Counted from the stretch's first letter, positions 43,285 to 52,348 are shown. The stretch: DNA of 64,000 nt from Candidatus Onthovicinus excrementipullorum (GCA_018712345.1 DVHG01000025.1:62001-126000), one strand, 5' to 3'. Translations and numbers: made by a program. Notes: a model not told the origin generated them from the sequence alone.

Positions 43285-43305
43285 AATAAAGACAATCGTT
43301 TACAG

Positions 43306-43335
43306 CCGCAGGGGAAATCCCTGCGGTTATTTTTA
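43306..43335 (+). terminator. Terminator of the gene at 42730
   Basis: CCGCAGGG (43306-43313), loop GAAAT, CCCTGCGG (43319-43326), then TTATTTTT. Confidence 0.82.
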
Positions 43336-43427
43336 CTCAAAATTTGCCATAAGTGGCATGAAAAATTGTTTTAAGTAGGAAAAATCACAGTGTTTTCTTT
43401 AATTATCACAGACTATTTGAACTTTGC

Positions 43428-43456
43428 TTGACGGGTAAATACCTCTTCGTTAAAAT
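43428..43456 (+). promoter_or_regulatory. Promoter of surface paralog 1, with a palindrome downstream
   Basis: TTGACG (43428-43433), 17-base spacer, TAAAAT (43451-43456). At 43484-43500 TCGAAGCGTGTTTCGAA is a near palindrome like the one before paralog 2. Confidence 0.7.
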
Positions 43457-43534
43457 TGACCTGTACCAAATGCTGGCGCAAAATCGAAGCGTGTTTCGAA
43501 ATTGAGCGGCAAAAATAAAGGGGAGTGTAAATGT

Positions 43535-45115
43535 ATGAAAGGAAGCAAGAAAATCCTGAGCCTCGGTTTGGCCGTGGCAATGGCGTTCTCAGTGGGCGCG
43601 TCCGCGTTTGCGGCGTCCGCGGCTGAGAAAGAGCCCGCCTACACGCCGACGTATAACGACCGTGTGACGGAGGAAAAGGTCGGAGAGCTCATTACGATGG
43701 CGGACGGCCTGCTGGAGAGCGCCGTGTGGGCGAACTACGGATCGACCGTAATTGAGGCGCTGCTGGGCGTATTCCCGGGGCTTGGCGGAGAATTTGCAAC
43801 TGCCGAGTTCTATCAGAAGATTGACGCAGAAGTTTTTGCAGATTTGACGGGAGAAGTCACAGCAGACTCTCTGGCGGCCTATCTGGCAGAGCACCCGATT
43901 GCGGCTGCTTCGTCAACGGATGTTATCGCGAATCTGGAAAAGGTACTTCCGGCTGCAGTTGGAGGACTGCTTAGCATGGACGTGGAAGGTATGGGCCCTG
44001 TGGCCGGCATTATTAACCTGCTGTCCTTGATAAGCGGCTTGTCTGATACGCTCAACGGCATTGATGAGCTTGCAAAAGTTCTTGGCGCCGATATTGGCGA
44101 GGAATCACTTTTTAACATTCTGTTCATGGAGATCGGCAATGGCTATATGGATGCAGCGGATGACGCGGCAAAGGCAGCTGTCATTGAGCAGGGTGCTCAG
44201 GATCTGACCGACTATTTGATGGCCATTGTCCGTCTGCTGGCTCCCAACACGGTTGACAAGCTGCTCACTCTTGTTAACACTTACAGTGACAATCAGGCTG
44301 CGGTGCTGACAGCTGTAAATAACGTCACTGTTAATCTTCAGAAGGCTCTGACAAACGCCGCCACACTGCTGGGCGCGTTTGGGCTGGAGGATATCGTCCC
44401 GACTCTTAACCAGATCAACGACGTTGTCATCGGGATCAATGATCAGATCGCAGCTCACACGGTGACCACGGATGTTCAGGCTGTTGATGCAGAGGGGAAC
44501 CCGGTTGTCGATGGCGATGGCAATCCTGTTTACGAGCAGGTTCTGGACCTTGATGGTCTTGTGAACCAGCTGCTGGTGGACAACGGCATAGGTGCCATTG
44601 TGGCCGTTGTTGCCGATGGCGAGGAGAGCACGGCGATGCTGAAGCTGAGCTCCGTCAATGATATGATCAACTCCATTGCCGCAGAGGGCTGCGACAGCAG
44701 CGCGGACGTGCTGATGGTTGCGTACAATTACCTGTATGACAACATCTTCGGCAATGACCAGAACTATACAACGATCAAGAATGCGCTGCCGATGATCTCG
44801 AGCCTTCTTCCGCAGCTCGGTCTGGATGAGGCTACCGTCCAGATGATCACCGAAATGATCCCGACGATCACGGGCCTTCTGGATCAGCTGAAGGCGGCGG
44901 GCCCGCTCGGCACGATGGATACGCTCATGGTGTTGCTTGGCATCCTGGAGGATCCGAACGCGGTGACCCCGACGGATCCGACGCAGCCTTCCGGCGGCGA
45001 CGGGAATACCACTGATACGGAAAATCCTGCCACGGGTGATGCGGCACTGGGCGCTGTCGTCATGATGGGTACGGCTGCAGCAGCGGCGATCGTCCTGCTC
45101 CGCAGGAAAAAGTAA
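43535..45115 (+). CDS. Secreted NPxTG-type wall-sorted protein, paralog 1
   Basis: 526 residues. A signal peptide (KKILSLGLAVAMAFSVGA, cut near AFAASA) leads to a helical, Ala/Leu-rich body beginning PAYTPTYNDRVTEEKVGEL. The C-terminus has the parts of a sortase signal: NPATGD, a hydrophobic stretch (VVMMGTAAAAAIVLL) and RRKK. The NPxTG variant is common in Clostridia. No known domain was recognised; the body may be a coiled or all-helical scaffold. It shares N-terminal, central (ESTAMLKLSS, SSADVLMVAYNY) and C-terminal blocks with the next gene, so the two arose by duplication. ATG at 43535 has AAAGGGGAG upstream. Confidence 0.85.
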   Translation: MKGSKKILSLGLAVAMAFSVGASAFAASAAEKEPAYTPTYNDRVTEEKVGELITMADGLLESAVWANYGSTVIEALLGVFPGLGGEFATAEFYQKIDAEVFADLTGEVTADSLAAYLAEHPIAAASSTDVIANLEKVLPAAVGGLLSMDVEGMGPVAGIINLLSLISGLSDTLNGIDELAKVLGADIGEESLFNILFMEIGNGYMDAADDAAKAAVIEQGAQDLTDYLMAIVRLLAPNTVDKLLTLVNTYSDNQAAVLTAVNNVTVNLQKALTNAATLLGAFGLEDIVPTLNQINDVVIGINDQIAAHTVTTDVQAVDAEGNPVVDGDGNPVYEQVLDLDGLVNQLLVDNGIGAIVAVVADGEESTAMLKLSSVNDMINSIAAEGCDSSADVLMVAYNYLYDNIFGNDQNYTTIKNALPMISSLLPQLGLDEATVQMITEMIPTITGLLDQLKAAGPLGTMDTLMVLLGILEDPNAVTPTDPTQPSGGDGNTTDTENPATGDAALGAVVMMGTAAAAAIVLLRRKK

Positions 45116-45153
45116 TCTAAACGACTTTTTACCCCACATATAAAGTCCACAGG

Positions 45154-45186
45154 AACCGCTCCGGCTGATTGAAGGCCGGGGCGGTT
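45154..45186 (+). terminator. Terminator of surface paralog 1
   Basis: AACCGCTCCGGC (45154-45165) pairs with GCCGGGGCGGTT (45175-45186). The T tract is weak. The same hairpin follows paralog 2. Confidence 0.65.
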
Positions 45187-45566
45187 TCCTGCTGTTGCAA
45201 TGGGAAATGAACCCTGTGAATTTTACTGCCCATAATATAATGGGCCGTGTTATTCGCAGGCCGCTTGCCAATATGGCGCTTCTCAACTGTCTTGATACTG
45301 CTCCCCCGTTCAGGGCGCGAGGGGGGCAGAGGGAATGTTGTGTTGCCCGCGCTGTTTTGCAGCCCCCACTCTGTTTAAAAGAACGAGAGACAAGCAGCTG
45401 TTTTTTGAAAAAGGAATCAATATTCTACAGACAGTCGTGGAACTTTACTTGCAGGTCATAAAGAAGTGAGTTCCTGTACAAAGTGGAGCGTGTATTGTTA
45501 TGTTGCATAGATTTCTTTGCGTTTTTTATATGAAACGTTTATTTTTGTGAATTTGCAATAAAATAG
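45187..45566. other. Gene-free interval between the two surface paralogs
   Basis: About 380 bases without convincing coding sequence. Small hairpins occur, for example CCCAT-AATAT-AATGGG near 45230. A possible 88-codon frame at 45195-45461 has no ribosome site and no protein-like composition. The interval could hold remains of the duplication, but none was recognised. Confidence 0.5.
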
Positions 45567-45595
45567 TTGATTTTTCTCCTTTTTTAAAGTATAAT
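45567..45595 (+). promoter_or_regulatory. Promoter of surface paralog 2, with a palindrome downstream
   Basis: TTGATT (45567-45572), 17-base spacer, TATAAT (45590-45595). A hairpin AGCCGC/GCGGCT (45609-45628) and the palindrome CCGAAACGTTTCGAG (45646-45660) follow in the leader. Confidence 0.75.
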
Positions 45596-45701
45596 ATCTC
45601 TTGTAATTAGCCGCAGTGGGGGGCGGCTAAGAAAAATGTGCAAATCCGAAACGTTTCGAGTTTGCACAAGTGAAATGTAAGAAAGGAAGGTCAGTAAAGG
45701 T

Positions 45702-47222
45702 ATGAAAAAAAGCAAGAAAATACTCAGCCTCGGACTGGCGACGGCTATGGCGTTCTCGATTGGCGCGTCCGCGTTTGCGGCATCCGCGGCTGAGAACGAA
45801 CCGGCCTACACCCCGACGTACAATGACCGTGTAACAGAGGAGAAGGTTGGAGAGCTCATTACCATGGCGGACGGCCTGCTGGAGAGCGCCGTGTGGGCGA
45901 ACTACGGGTCTACCGTTATCGGTTCGCTTTTGGGTGTGTTCCCGGGCCTGGGCGGTGAGTTTGCAACTGCCGAGTTCTATCAGAAGATTGACGCAGAGGT
46001 TTTTGCAGATTTGACCGGTGAAGTCACAGCAGACTCTCTGGCGGCCTATCTGGCAGAGCACCCGATTGCTGCGGCCTCTTCCACAGAGGTTGTTGCCAAT
46101 CTGGGAAAGGTGCTTCCCGCGGCACTGGAAGGCCTGTTTAATATGACGGTTGTAGAGCTTATGCCCGGATTCGGTATAACGGTCGCAACCCTGATGCAGA
46201 CGCTGACTCCGATGTGCGAGACGCTGTTTGCCGGTATTGATGAACTGGCGGATATCTTGGGCGCAGATGTCGGTGAAGAGGATATTACCACGATCCTGAC
46301 CGCCATGAATAACGTTCTGTCCAATACAAGCTCATCGGATGAAGTTAAAGCGGCCGCGATCAAAGAGGCTGCGGAGAAATTGAGCGCCTACATCATGGGT
46401 ATTGTGGATCTGCTGGCCCCCAATACTGTGAATCAGGTTTTGGGTTTAGTCAAGATATACAGTGACAACCAAGGGGCTGTTATGACGTGCGTGAACACGA
46501 TCTTCTCGGAGCTTTCCTCGGTTCTTGCGAGTGTCGCTGAGGTGGTTGCCGGCTTTGGCGTGCAGCTTGATCTCAGCCAGATTCAGAATACTGTAACTTC
46601 GATTGAAGAAACCATTTCCGCCAATACAGTGAAGGCAGAGGATGGCACTATCACGGGCTTTGATTTTGACGCGCTTGTGAACCAGCTGCTGACGGACAAC
46701 GGAATTAATACGTTTGTAGCGGTTGTTGCTGACGGCGCTGAGAGCACGGCGATGCTGAAGCTGAGCTCCATCAATGATCTGATCGCCTCCTTTGCGGACG
46801 AGGGCGTGAGCAGCAGCGCGGATGTGCTGATGGTCGCATACAACTATGTGTATGACAACCTGCTTGGCAATGAGAGCAACAAGACAGCGCTTCTGAACGT
46901 GCTGAACCTGCTGCCGAGCGTGCTTCCGAGCCTTGGGCTGGATCCGAGCCTTGTTGAGACGATCAACGGCATTCTTCCTTCCATCCCGGGTATGATTGAA
47001 GAGCTGACGGCGAATGGCCCGCTTGGCCTGCTGGATACGGTCATGGTCATGCTTGGCATCCTGGAGGATCCGAACGCGGTAACCCCGACGGATCCGACGC
47101 AGCCCGGCACGGAGGGTGGTGACAACACCAACCCGGGCACCGGTGATGCGGCGCTGGGCGCTGTGGTCATGATGGGCACGGCCGCCGCTGCGGCGATCGT
47201 CCTGCTGCGCAGGAAAAAGTAA
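45702..47222 (+). CDS. Secreted NPxTG-type wall-sorted protein, paralog 2
   Basis: 506 residues, with a signal peptide nearly identical to paralog 1 (KKILSLGLATAMAFSIGA) and the same first 110 residues of the mature part apart from a few changes. The middle is diverged (residues about 130-330). The C-terminus carries NPGTGD, the same hydrophobic segment and RRKK. It is probably attached to the cell wall by a sortase encoded elsewhere. Conserved blocks ESTAMLKLSS and SSADVLMVAYNY are shared. ATG has GAAAGGAAGG upstream. Confidence 0.85.
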   Translation: MKKSKKILSLGLATAMAFSIGASAFAASAAENEPAYTPTYNDRVTEEKVGELITMADGLLESAVWANYGSTVIGSLLGVFPGLGGEFATAEFYQKIDAEVFADLTGEVTADSLAAYLAEHPIAAASSTEVVANLGKVLPAALEGLFNMTVVELMPGFGITVATLMQTLTPMCETLFAGIDELADILGADVGEEDITTILTAMNNVLSNTSSSDEVKAAAIKEAAEKLSAYIMGIVDLLAPNTVNQVLGLVKIYSDNQGAVMTCVNTIFSELSSVLASVAEVVAGFGVQLDLSQIQNTVTSIEETISANTVKAEDGTITGFDFDALVNQLLTDNGINTFVAVVADGAESTAMLKLSSINDLIASFADEGVSSSADVLMVAYNYVYDNLLGNESNKTALLNVLNLLPSVLPSLGLDPSLVETINGILPSIPGMIEELTANGPLGLLDTVMVMLGILEDPNAVTPTDPTQPGTEGGDNTNPGTGDAALGAVVMMGTAAAAAIVLLRRKK

Positions 47223-47264
47223 GGAATTTCGTGACTTTTTAAACCCCACATAAAGTCAAAAATA

Positions 47265-47300
47265 ACCGCCCCGGCTGATTGAAGGCCGGGGCGGTTTCAC
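47265..47300 (+). terminator. Terminator of surface paralog 2
   Basis: AACCGCCCCGGC (47265-47276) pairs with GCCGGGGCGGTT (47286-47297), same design as after paralog 1. Confidence 0.7.
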
Positions 47301-47720
47301 TATGGTTAACCCTTGAGCAGGAGAACGGCAGCCCTGCCGCAGCGTCCGACCTTGGCGGACGTCCCTTTACCGCCTGGAAATTTTCCATAGACCTGCCGGG
47401 GAGAAAATGGACACAGTAAAAGAGCGGGGCGTCAGCCCACTGACGCCCTGCGTACGGGAATACGGCAGGGGCCGATTTGGGACATCGGCGAGCATGTTGT
47501 TCTTTTTTACCGAGGATATGTCCTGTTCAAGGATAGCAGGCGCTCTATCACACCGGTGCTCTGGGTACAGTGAAAGCCAGCGCCTGAAGGGCGCTGGCTT
47601 ATATCGGCTTTATGTACCGCTCTGGTCTCTTCGCTTCGGAGATTTGGACCTCTGAGCTTTTTTTACACGGGGACAGGAATCGTATGGACTTGACTCAACG
47701 CGTTAGTAAACGCCGAATTG
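47301..47720. other. Gene-free, hairpin-rich interval
   Basis: About 420 bases with no convincing gene. Inverted repeats include CGTCCG/CGGACG (about 47348-47365), GGGCGTCAG/CTGACGCCC (about 47427-47448) and AAGCCAGCGCC/GGCGCTGGCTT (about 47574-47601). They may be mobile-element remains or structured RNA. No direct identification. Confidence 0.5.
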
Positions 47721-49219
47721 CTATTTCAGTGTAATCGTATCCAATATGTTCCCGGAAGCGTCTACTTGATCGACTGTAATATGGCCGCCACGCAGGGTGA
47801 ATATTCCGCCGATATAGCTGCCTGGGAATTTTCCGATATTTCCGCCCTCCTGAATAACCGTGAACGGAATCCGTTCAGAGGGTTCCTCAACCAGGAATTT
47901 ATGGGTATGTCCGGCGATGCTCAGGTCGATTTTTCCGCTGAGCATTTGAATGACTCCCTCCAGATTGGACTTTAACGGTTCACTTTCTGTTGAAATCGGA
48001 ATATGGGACAGATGAATGACATAGTCGCCTGAGGCGTTCTGTATGGCGTCCTCAAAGAAATCGTACTGGGACAAGCGGTAGTTTACGCCGTCGGACAGGC
48101 CGAAAACCCGCGGTTGTCGTCCGGCTTATCTGCCCCCATATCGTTGACGATAAAATAGGCGTTGTTATATGTAAAGGTATAGTAGAACTGGCCGGTTGGG
48201 GTCGGAATATAGTCCTCAATCGCATTTGCGCCTTCCCCCATCAATTCGTGGTTTCCTCTTGTAAACACGACCGGCAGGGCACCCTTGCTCAGCCTGGCCA
48301 TGGAATCGACAAGCATGGTTAAATCATAGCGGTTGCCTGAGAATGACACCATATCGCCCAGGCACACGATAAAATCAAGTTCATCAAAATGTTTTTCGAT
48401 TGCCTTTACGGCTCCCCCGGGCTGTGTGTGAACATCGGAAACGGTGAAAAACGTTGCCCCCTCATCATTTGCGGGTGACTTGAAATGAATTGATTGACCA
48501 TATGTGGTATTACCGAAAAAGGTCTGGTTACTTACGGTGAAAAGGACGGATTTTACACCGGGGCGATACGTTGCGCCCTGCAATTTTTCTTTCGGAATTT
48601 CGATCTGATGGATGGTGGTGTGTGCTACCCGCTTGCCGTGCTCCGTGTGATAATATGTCTCAGTCTGGCCGTCCCTGGAGACCTCCACAAAGCCCAATCC
48701 ATTGCGGTTGGAAATGAACTCGACCGTATACATATTGCCCGTATCGAACACGACCGTACCCGAGGTCAGGTAGCAGGCCAGCGTGGTACAGGAAGCGGAG
48801 ACGATGACGGTCGCAGTCAGAACTATTGCCGTAATCCGCGCCTTCCTGCTTTTGACCAGTTTATCATAATACATATAGACCAGAATCAGGCCCGCCCCAA
48901 CAACAATTTCCGGCAAAATGGTATGCAGATTATTCAGGAAATGTGGGAAGTTGAGAATATTGACTACTGTAAAAATGAGCGGGATCAAAAAGCTGATCGC
49001 CAGAATGACGAGCGAAACGACAGTGACCCATTTTGGCAATTGCTTTTTCCACATGATGAGGAACAAAAGCAGCAGTGCCGCGTTGACCAGAAGCAGGGGT
49101 AAAAAGTTTAAGGCCATATCGTCTCTGAAAAAGTACAGCGCATATTTGGCGCACCAGGTAATGACGATGCCAAGTGCGGCGAATAATATAGCCGCAAAAT
49201 TAAGCTTCCTGTTTTTCAT
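47721..49219 (-). pseudogene. Membrane-bound metallophosphoesterase, interrupted by a -1 frameshift
   Basis: Joined over one missing base this encodes about 499 residues. The N-terminus has about five membrane helices (8-28, 38-57, 64-86, 100-117, 128-150). The phosphoesterase domain follows: SDVHTQPG, CLGDMVSF, TRGNHELMG in the first frame (49219-48083), then LSHIP and AGHTHKF in the second (48074-47721). The frame breaks near plus-strand 48103-48110 (AAAACCCG): a fourth G on the minus strand would give ...DNRGVFGLSDGVNY and an intact protein. As it stands the last metal ligands are lost. It is either a fresh mutation or a sequence error. ATG 49219 has GGGGAGAGGG upstream. Confidence 0.8.
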
Positions 49220-49384
49220 GTTTCCCTCTCCCCAAATTAGTAGTGCAAAAATGTCCTCAAATCAAGAAAATGCTTGAAAATATTCTACTAATGTTTTGAA
49301 CAAATAATTCAAACATTCTTCTCGATATATGTATTATAATGCTAATTGTTTTGTATTGCAAGTATTCTGTTTGCTTTGTAACAG

Positions 49385-49416
49385 GTTTGGGGAGGCGCAT
49401 CAGCGCCTCCCCAAAC
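49385..49416. terminator. Long perfect hairpin after the ABC operon
   Basis: A 14-base-pair stem GTTTGGGGAGGCGC / GCGCCTCCCCAAAC with loop ATCA. There is no strong T tract on either strand, so it may be a terminator or an mRNA-end stabiliser for the ABC operon that ends at 49472. Confidence 0.55.
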
Positions 49417-49471
49417 TGAAAACAGTGTGGATTTTTAAAGTGCATACAGTTTTTTGTAAGCAGTGGACTGA

Positions 49472-50083
49472 TCACAGATCTTTTTTGGTATAGATCCGCA
49501 GGGAGAGAAAATAGGAACCGACCAGCATAAGAATACTCAGCGCGATCGCCCCGATAGGAATCAAAGAGGGGATCCCCGTCCATTTCTCATCCAGTGCCAT
49601 GGCGCCGCCTGCCATCGCGCCAAAGAGGATCCCGGCAAAAATCGTGGAGACCAGCTGCCCTTTTTCCGGGCCAACCTTGTATAGGATTGGGATGGTGACG
49701 GACGGAATGATCAGGGAGAGGAATGCCATCATCAGGAGCATCATCAGGTCTGGCCGTTCCCGTCCGGGTGCGAAGACGCCCATGCCCAGCAGGATCACGG
49801 CCGTGAGCGCCGTTACAATGGCCAGCGGGATCAGGATGAAGATGTATTTTTCAAGCACCTGCGTTTTTCGGGTGAGCGGCAGTCCCCCCGCGTACGTCTC
49901 CCAGCGGCAGGCGGCCTCTTGATTGAAGACAGAGACACTTTGAATGCTGGAAAAGGCGAATGCCATCAGCAGGAACATGGAGTTCCTTGTCACACCCACG
50001 GCGATGAACGCGAGTAAGATGATAGAGAACGTCACAATCGTCCCCTTCATCACATACAGGTCTTTCAGCAGCAGCGATTTCAT
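49472..50083 (-). CDS. ABC-2 type transporter permease
   Basis: 203 residues with about six hydrophobic segments (GTIVTFSIILLAFIAVGV, MFLLMAFAFSSIQSVSVF, YIFILIPLAIVTALTAVIL and three more) and a short charged end (IYTKKDL). ABC-2 permeases of this size pair with the preceding ATPase in YtrA-regulated transport systems that respond to cell-wall stress or bacitracin-like agents. Its start overlaps the ATPase stop by four bases (ATGA). Confidence 0.85.
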   Translation of the reverse strand: MKSLLLKDLYVMKGTIVTFSIILLAFIAVGVTRNSMFLLMAFAFSSIQSVSVFNQEAACRWETYAGGLPLTRKTQVLEKYIFILIPLAIVTALTAVILLGMGVFAPGRERPDLMMLLMMAFLSLIIPSVTIPILYKVGPEKGQLVSTIFAGILFGAMAGGAMALDEKWTGIPSLIPIGAIALSILMLVGSYFLSLRIYTKKDL

Positions 50084-50937
50084 TTGGACTCCTCCTTTGT
50101 CAGATAGAGCATGATGTCGTCCAGCGTTGCGCGTTCCGTCACAGCGTTCGGGAGCAGCTGGCGTGCGGCACGGCGGTTACTTACCAGTGCGGAAGTTCCA
50201 AATGTGCCGGTACTCCGGGCGATGACGATGGAACTGTCCAGCTTCTCCAGATCAGAGCGGGAGCACTTGACGATCCCGTAGTCGTTCTGAATATCGTCCA
50301 TGCACATGGACAGGCGGATTTTCCCCCCGTCAATAAAGGCGATATAGTCGGCCGTCTTTTCCAGGTCGCTCGTGATGTGGGAGGAGAGGATGATCCCGCG
50401 CTCGCTCTCCATCAGGTACTCGCGCAGCAGATCGAGAATCTCATTGCGCACCACGGGGTCCAGTCCGGAGGTCGCCTCGTCGAGGATCAGCAGGTCCGGC
50501 CTGTGGGCCAGTGCGCAGGCGAGCATCAGCTTCATCTTCATGCCTTTGGAGAATTCTTTGATCTTCTGATTCATCGGGATGGCAAACCGCTCCGCCAGCT
50601 CCTCGAACCACGCGGAATCCCACTGCGGGAAGAGGGGAGAGAGAAATTTTTCCACCTGTCCGGCGTTGAGCGTGGGCGGCAGGGAGCATTCATCCGGCAC
50701 AAAGCCGATCCGCTGCTTGATCTCCTGCTCATGCTTCCGGTGATCCATTCCAAAGACGGAGATGCTTCCGCCGTCCAGATTGATCATATTCAGGATTGCC
50801 TTGATTGTCGTCGTCTTGCCGGAGCCGTTGCGCCCGATCAGGCCCAGGATTGTCCCCTGCGGCAGCGCCAGATCAATCGGCCCAAGGGAAAAGGCCTTAT
50901 ACTTTTTTGTAATAGATTTGACCTCTAACAAGTTCAT
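50080..50937 (-). CDS. ABC transporter ATP-binding protein
   Basis: 285 residues. Walker A GRNGSGKTT (about 34-42), signature FSKGMKMKL (about 134-142, a variant of LSGGQ), Walker B LLILDEATSG (about 153-162) and the switch histidine in LSSHI. The length and pattern fit exporters of the YtrB/BcrA group. The start overlaps the stop of the GntR gene by four bases. Substrate unknown. Confidence 0.93.
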   Translation of the reverse strand: MNLLEVKSITKKYKAFSLGPIDLALPQGTILGLIGRNGSGKTTTIKAILNMINLDGGSISVFGMDHRKHEQEIKQRIGFVPDECSLPPTLNAGQVEKFLSPLFPQWDSAWFEELAERFAIPMNQKIKEFSKGMKMKLMLACALAHRPDLLILDEATSGLDPVVRNEILDLLREYLMESERGIILSSHITSDLEKTADYIAFIDGGKIRLSMCMDDIQNDYGIVKCSRSDLEKLDSSIVIARSTGTFGTSALVSNRRAARQLLPNAVTERATLDDIMLYLTKEESK

Positions 50938-51314
50938 CTGAGTTCCTCCTCACACAGCAGGCGCAGCATCTCTATCAGCTCATCGCGGCTGATGCCGCAT
51001 GCGCCCGCGGCCTTGACGGCCTCACTCAGCGTATCCTCCACGCGTTTGAGCTGCTCCTCCCGGATGAGCTCCATGTTCCGCTGTGCCACAAAGCAGCCCT
51101 TTCCGGCCACTGTGTAGATGAACCCATCCTGTTCCAGTTCCTCATACGCGCGCTTGGTGGTGATCACGCTGATCTTCAGTTCTTTGGCCAGCAGCCGGAT
51201 CGACGGGAGGGCGTCCCCGCCCGCGAGCTCGCCGCTGATGATTTTTGTTTTGATTTGCTGGGCGATCTGCTCATAGATCGGGCAGTCGCTCGCATTACTG
51301 ATGAAAAGTTCCAT
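50934..51314 (-). CDS. GntR-family regulator, YtrA subfamily
   Basis: 126 residues: winged HTH (PIYEQIAQQIKTKIISGEL, LPSIRLLAKELKISVITTKRAYEEL as its core, each given in part) and a short C-terminal dimerisation helix, the YtrA size. Start at 51314 (MELFISNAS) follows GCGAGGG; the frame is open to 51368 but runs through the operator. It is first in an operon with the ATPase and permease and probably represses it by binding the inverted repeat at 51329-51351. Confidence 0.9.
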   Translation of the reverse strand: MELFISNASDCPIYEQIAQQIKTKIISGELAGGDALPSIRLLAKELKISVITTKRAYEELEQDGFIYTVAGKGCFVAQRNMELIREEQLKRVEDTLSEAVKAAGACGISRDELIEMLRLLCEEELR

Positions 51315-51328
51315 GGAATCCCTCGCAA

Positions 51329-51378
51329 CTGTACATATGTTACATGTACAGTATATACACGTATGCACAGTTTGTCAA
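51329..51378 (-). promoter_or_regulatory. Promoter and YtrA-type operator of the ABC operon
   Basis: Minus strand TTGACA (51378-51373), 17-base spacer, TATACT (51355-51350). Directly downstream is the inverted repeat CTGTACA-N9-TGTACAG (51329-51351), overlapping the last bases of the -10 element. Confidence 0.8.
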
Positions 51379-51467
51379 TAGGGTTTTCAAAAAAATTTCT
51401 GCTATTCTAGGATTCCGCTGGGGTGGGTGGATTTGAGCACGTTTTCGCGATTCAGATAAAAAAGATG

Positions 51468-51496
51468 TTGATTTTTCCCGCGTGATGTGGTATGAT
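51468..51496 (+). promoter_or_regulatory. Promoter of rpmE
   Basis: TTGATT (51468-51473), 17-base spacer, TATGAT (51491-51496), 44 bases before the rpmE start. Confidence 0.7.
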
Positions 51497-51540
51497 TCAA
51501 TATGTTGTATGCTCTATTGCAGTGAAAGAGGTGACTAACG

Positions 51541-51756
51541 ATGAAACAGGGGATCCATCCCGAATATAAGCCGACTAAGGTTGTCTGTGCTTGCGGCGAG
51601 GTCATTGAGACCGCTTCCACCAAAGACGGCATGCGCGTTGACGTTTGCTCAAAGTGCCACCCGTTCTTCACCGGCAAACAGAAGCTCGTCGATACCGGCG
51701 GACGCGTTGACCGCTTCAATAAGCGCTTCAACCGTGAGAATAAAGAAGGCAAATAA
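51541..51756 (+). CDS. rpmE: 50S ribosomal protein L31, zinc-type
   Basis: 71 residues. The zinc ligands are CAC (16, 18) and CSKC (36-39), so this is the zinc-binding (type A) form. IHPEY at the start and [20 protein letters not shown] are family landmarks. It is a surface protein of the large subunit bridging to the small subunit. ATG has AAAGAGGTG upstream. The alternative zinc-free form is not seen in the window. Confidence 0.97.
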   Translation: MKQGIHPEYKPTKVVCACGEVIETASTKDGMRVDVCSKCHPFFTGKQKLVDTGGRVDRFNKRFNRENKEGK

Positions 51757-51816
51757 TGAACGGACGGCGGCCGGTGCAGAGTGCATCGCCGCCGTTCTTT
51801 TTCGGAGGCTTCACGC

Positions 51817-52293
51817 ATGAAAAAGACAAACGCCATGCGCATGCTCGACCGCGTGAAGATCCCCTATGAGGTGCGTGAGTACGACGTGGATGAGAATGAT
51901 CTCTCCGGTGAGCATGTCGCGGCCCAGCTGGGGGAAGATTTTGACCGCGTGTTTAAAACGCTCGTCCTCAGGGGCGAGCGGACGGGCTATATCGTCTGCT
52001 GCATCCCGGTTGACCGGGAACTTGACTTAAAAAAGGCGGCAAAGGCCGCCGGGGATAAGCGGGCCGAGCTGCTGCCGCTGAAAGAACTGCTGCCGGTGAC
52101 CGGCTATATCCGCGGCGGCTGTTCCCCCGTTGGGATGAAAAAGCACTTCCCGACCTTTATTCACGAAAGCGCGCTGGAACAGGACCATATCGCCGTGAGT
52201 GCCGGCGTCCGCGGGGCGCAGGTCATCCTCTCCCCGCAGGATCTGCAAACGGCCGTACAGGCGCAGTTTGCGGACCTCGTCCACGCTGAATGA
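51817..52293 (+). CDS. YbaK/EbsC-type aminoacyl-tRNA deacylase
   Basis: 158 residues starting MKKTNAMRML. It has the YbaK/ProX domain with FKTLVLRGER, the substrate-pocket lysine and GYIRGGCSPVGMKK, typical of Cys-tRNA(Pro) deacylases that clear misacylated tRNA. Start at 51817 follows CGGAGG. It lies 60 bases after rpmE with no terminator in between. Confidence 0.92.
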   Translation: MKKTNAMRMLDRVKIPYEVREYDVDENDLSGEHVAAQLGEDFDRVFKTLVLRGERTGYIVCCIPVDRELDLKKAAKAAGDKRAELLPLKELLPVTGYIRGGCSPVGMKKHFPTFIHESALEQDHIAVSAGVRGAQVILSPQDLQTAVQAQFADLVHAE

Positions 52294-52348
52294 GTGGATT
52301 TTCTTTTGCTTTGTATACACAATGCCACTTGATAAGGAGTGCCTGAAA

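Noticed and set aside
45195-45461. Possible 88-residue gene between the surface paralogs
   Set aside because: No ribosome site, basic low-quality composition and no recognisable domain.
47407-47655. Possible 82-residue gene in the hairpin-rich interval
   Set aside because: It reads through inverted repeats, has no ribosome site and no protein-like composition.
48100-48110. Programmed -1 frameshift in the membrane phosphoesterase
   Set aside because: The sequence CGGGTTTT is not an in-phase X XXY YYZ heptamer and no pseudoknot is evident.
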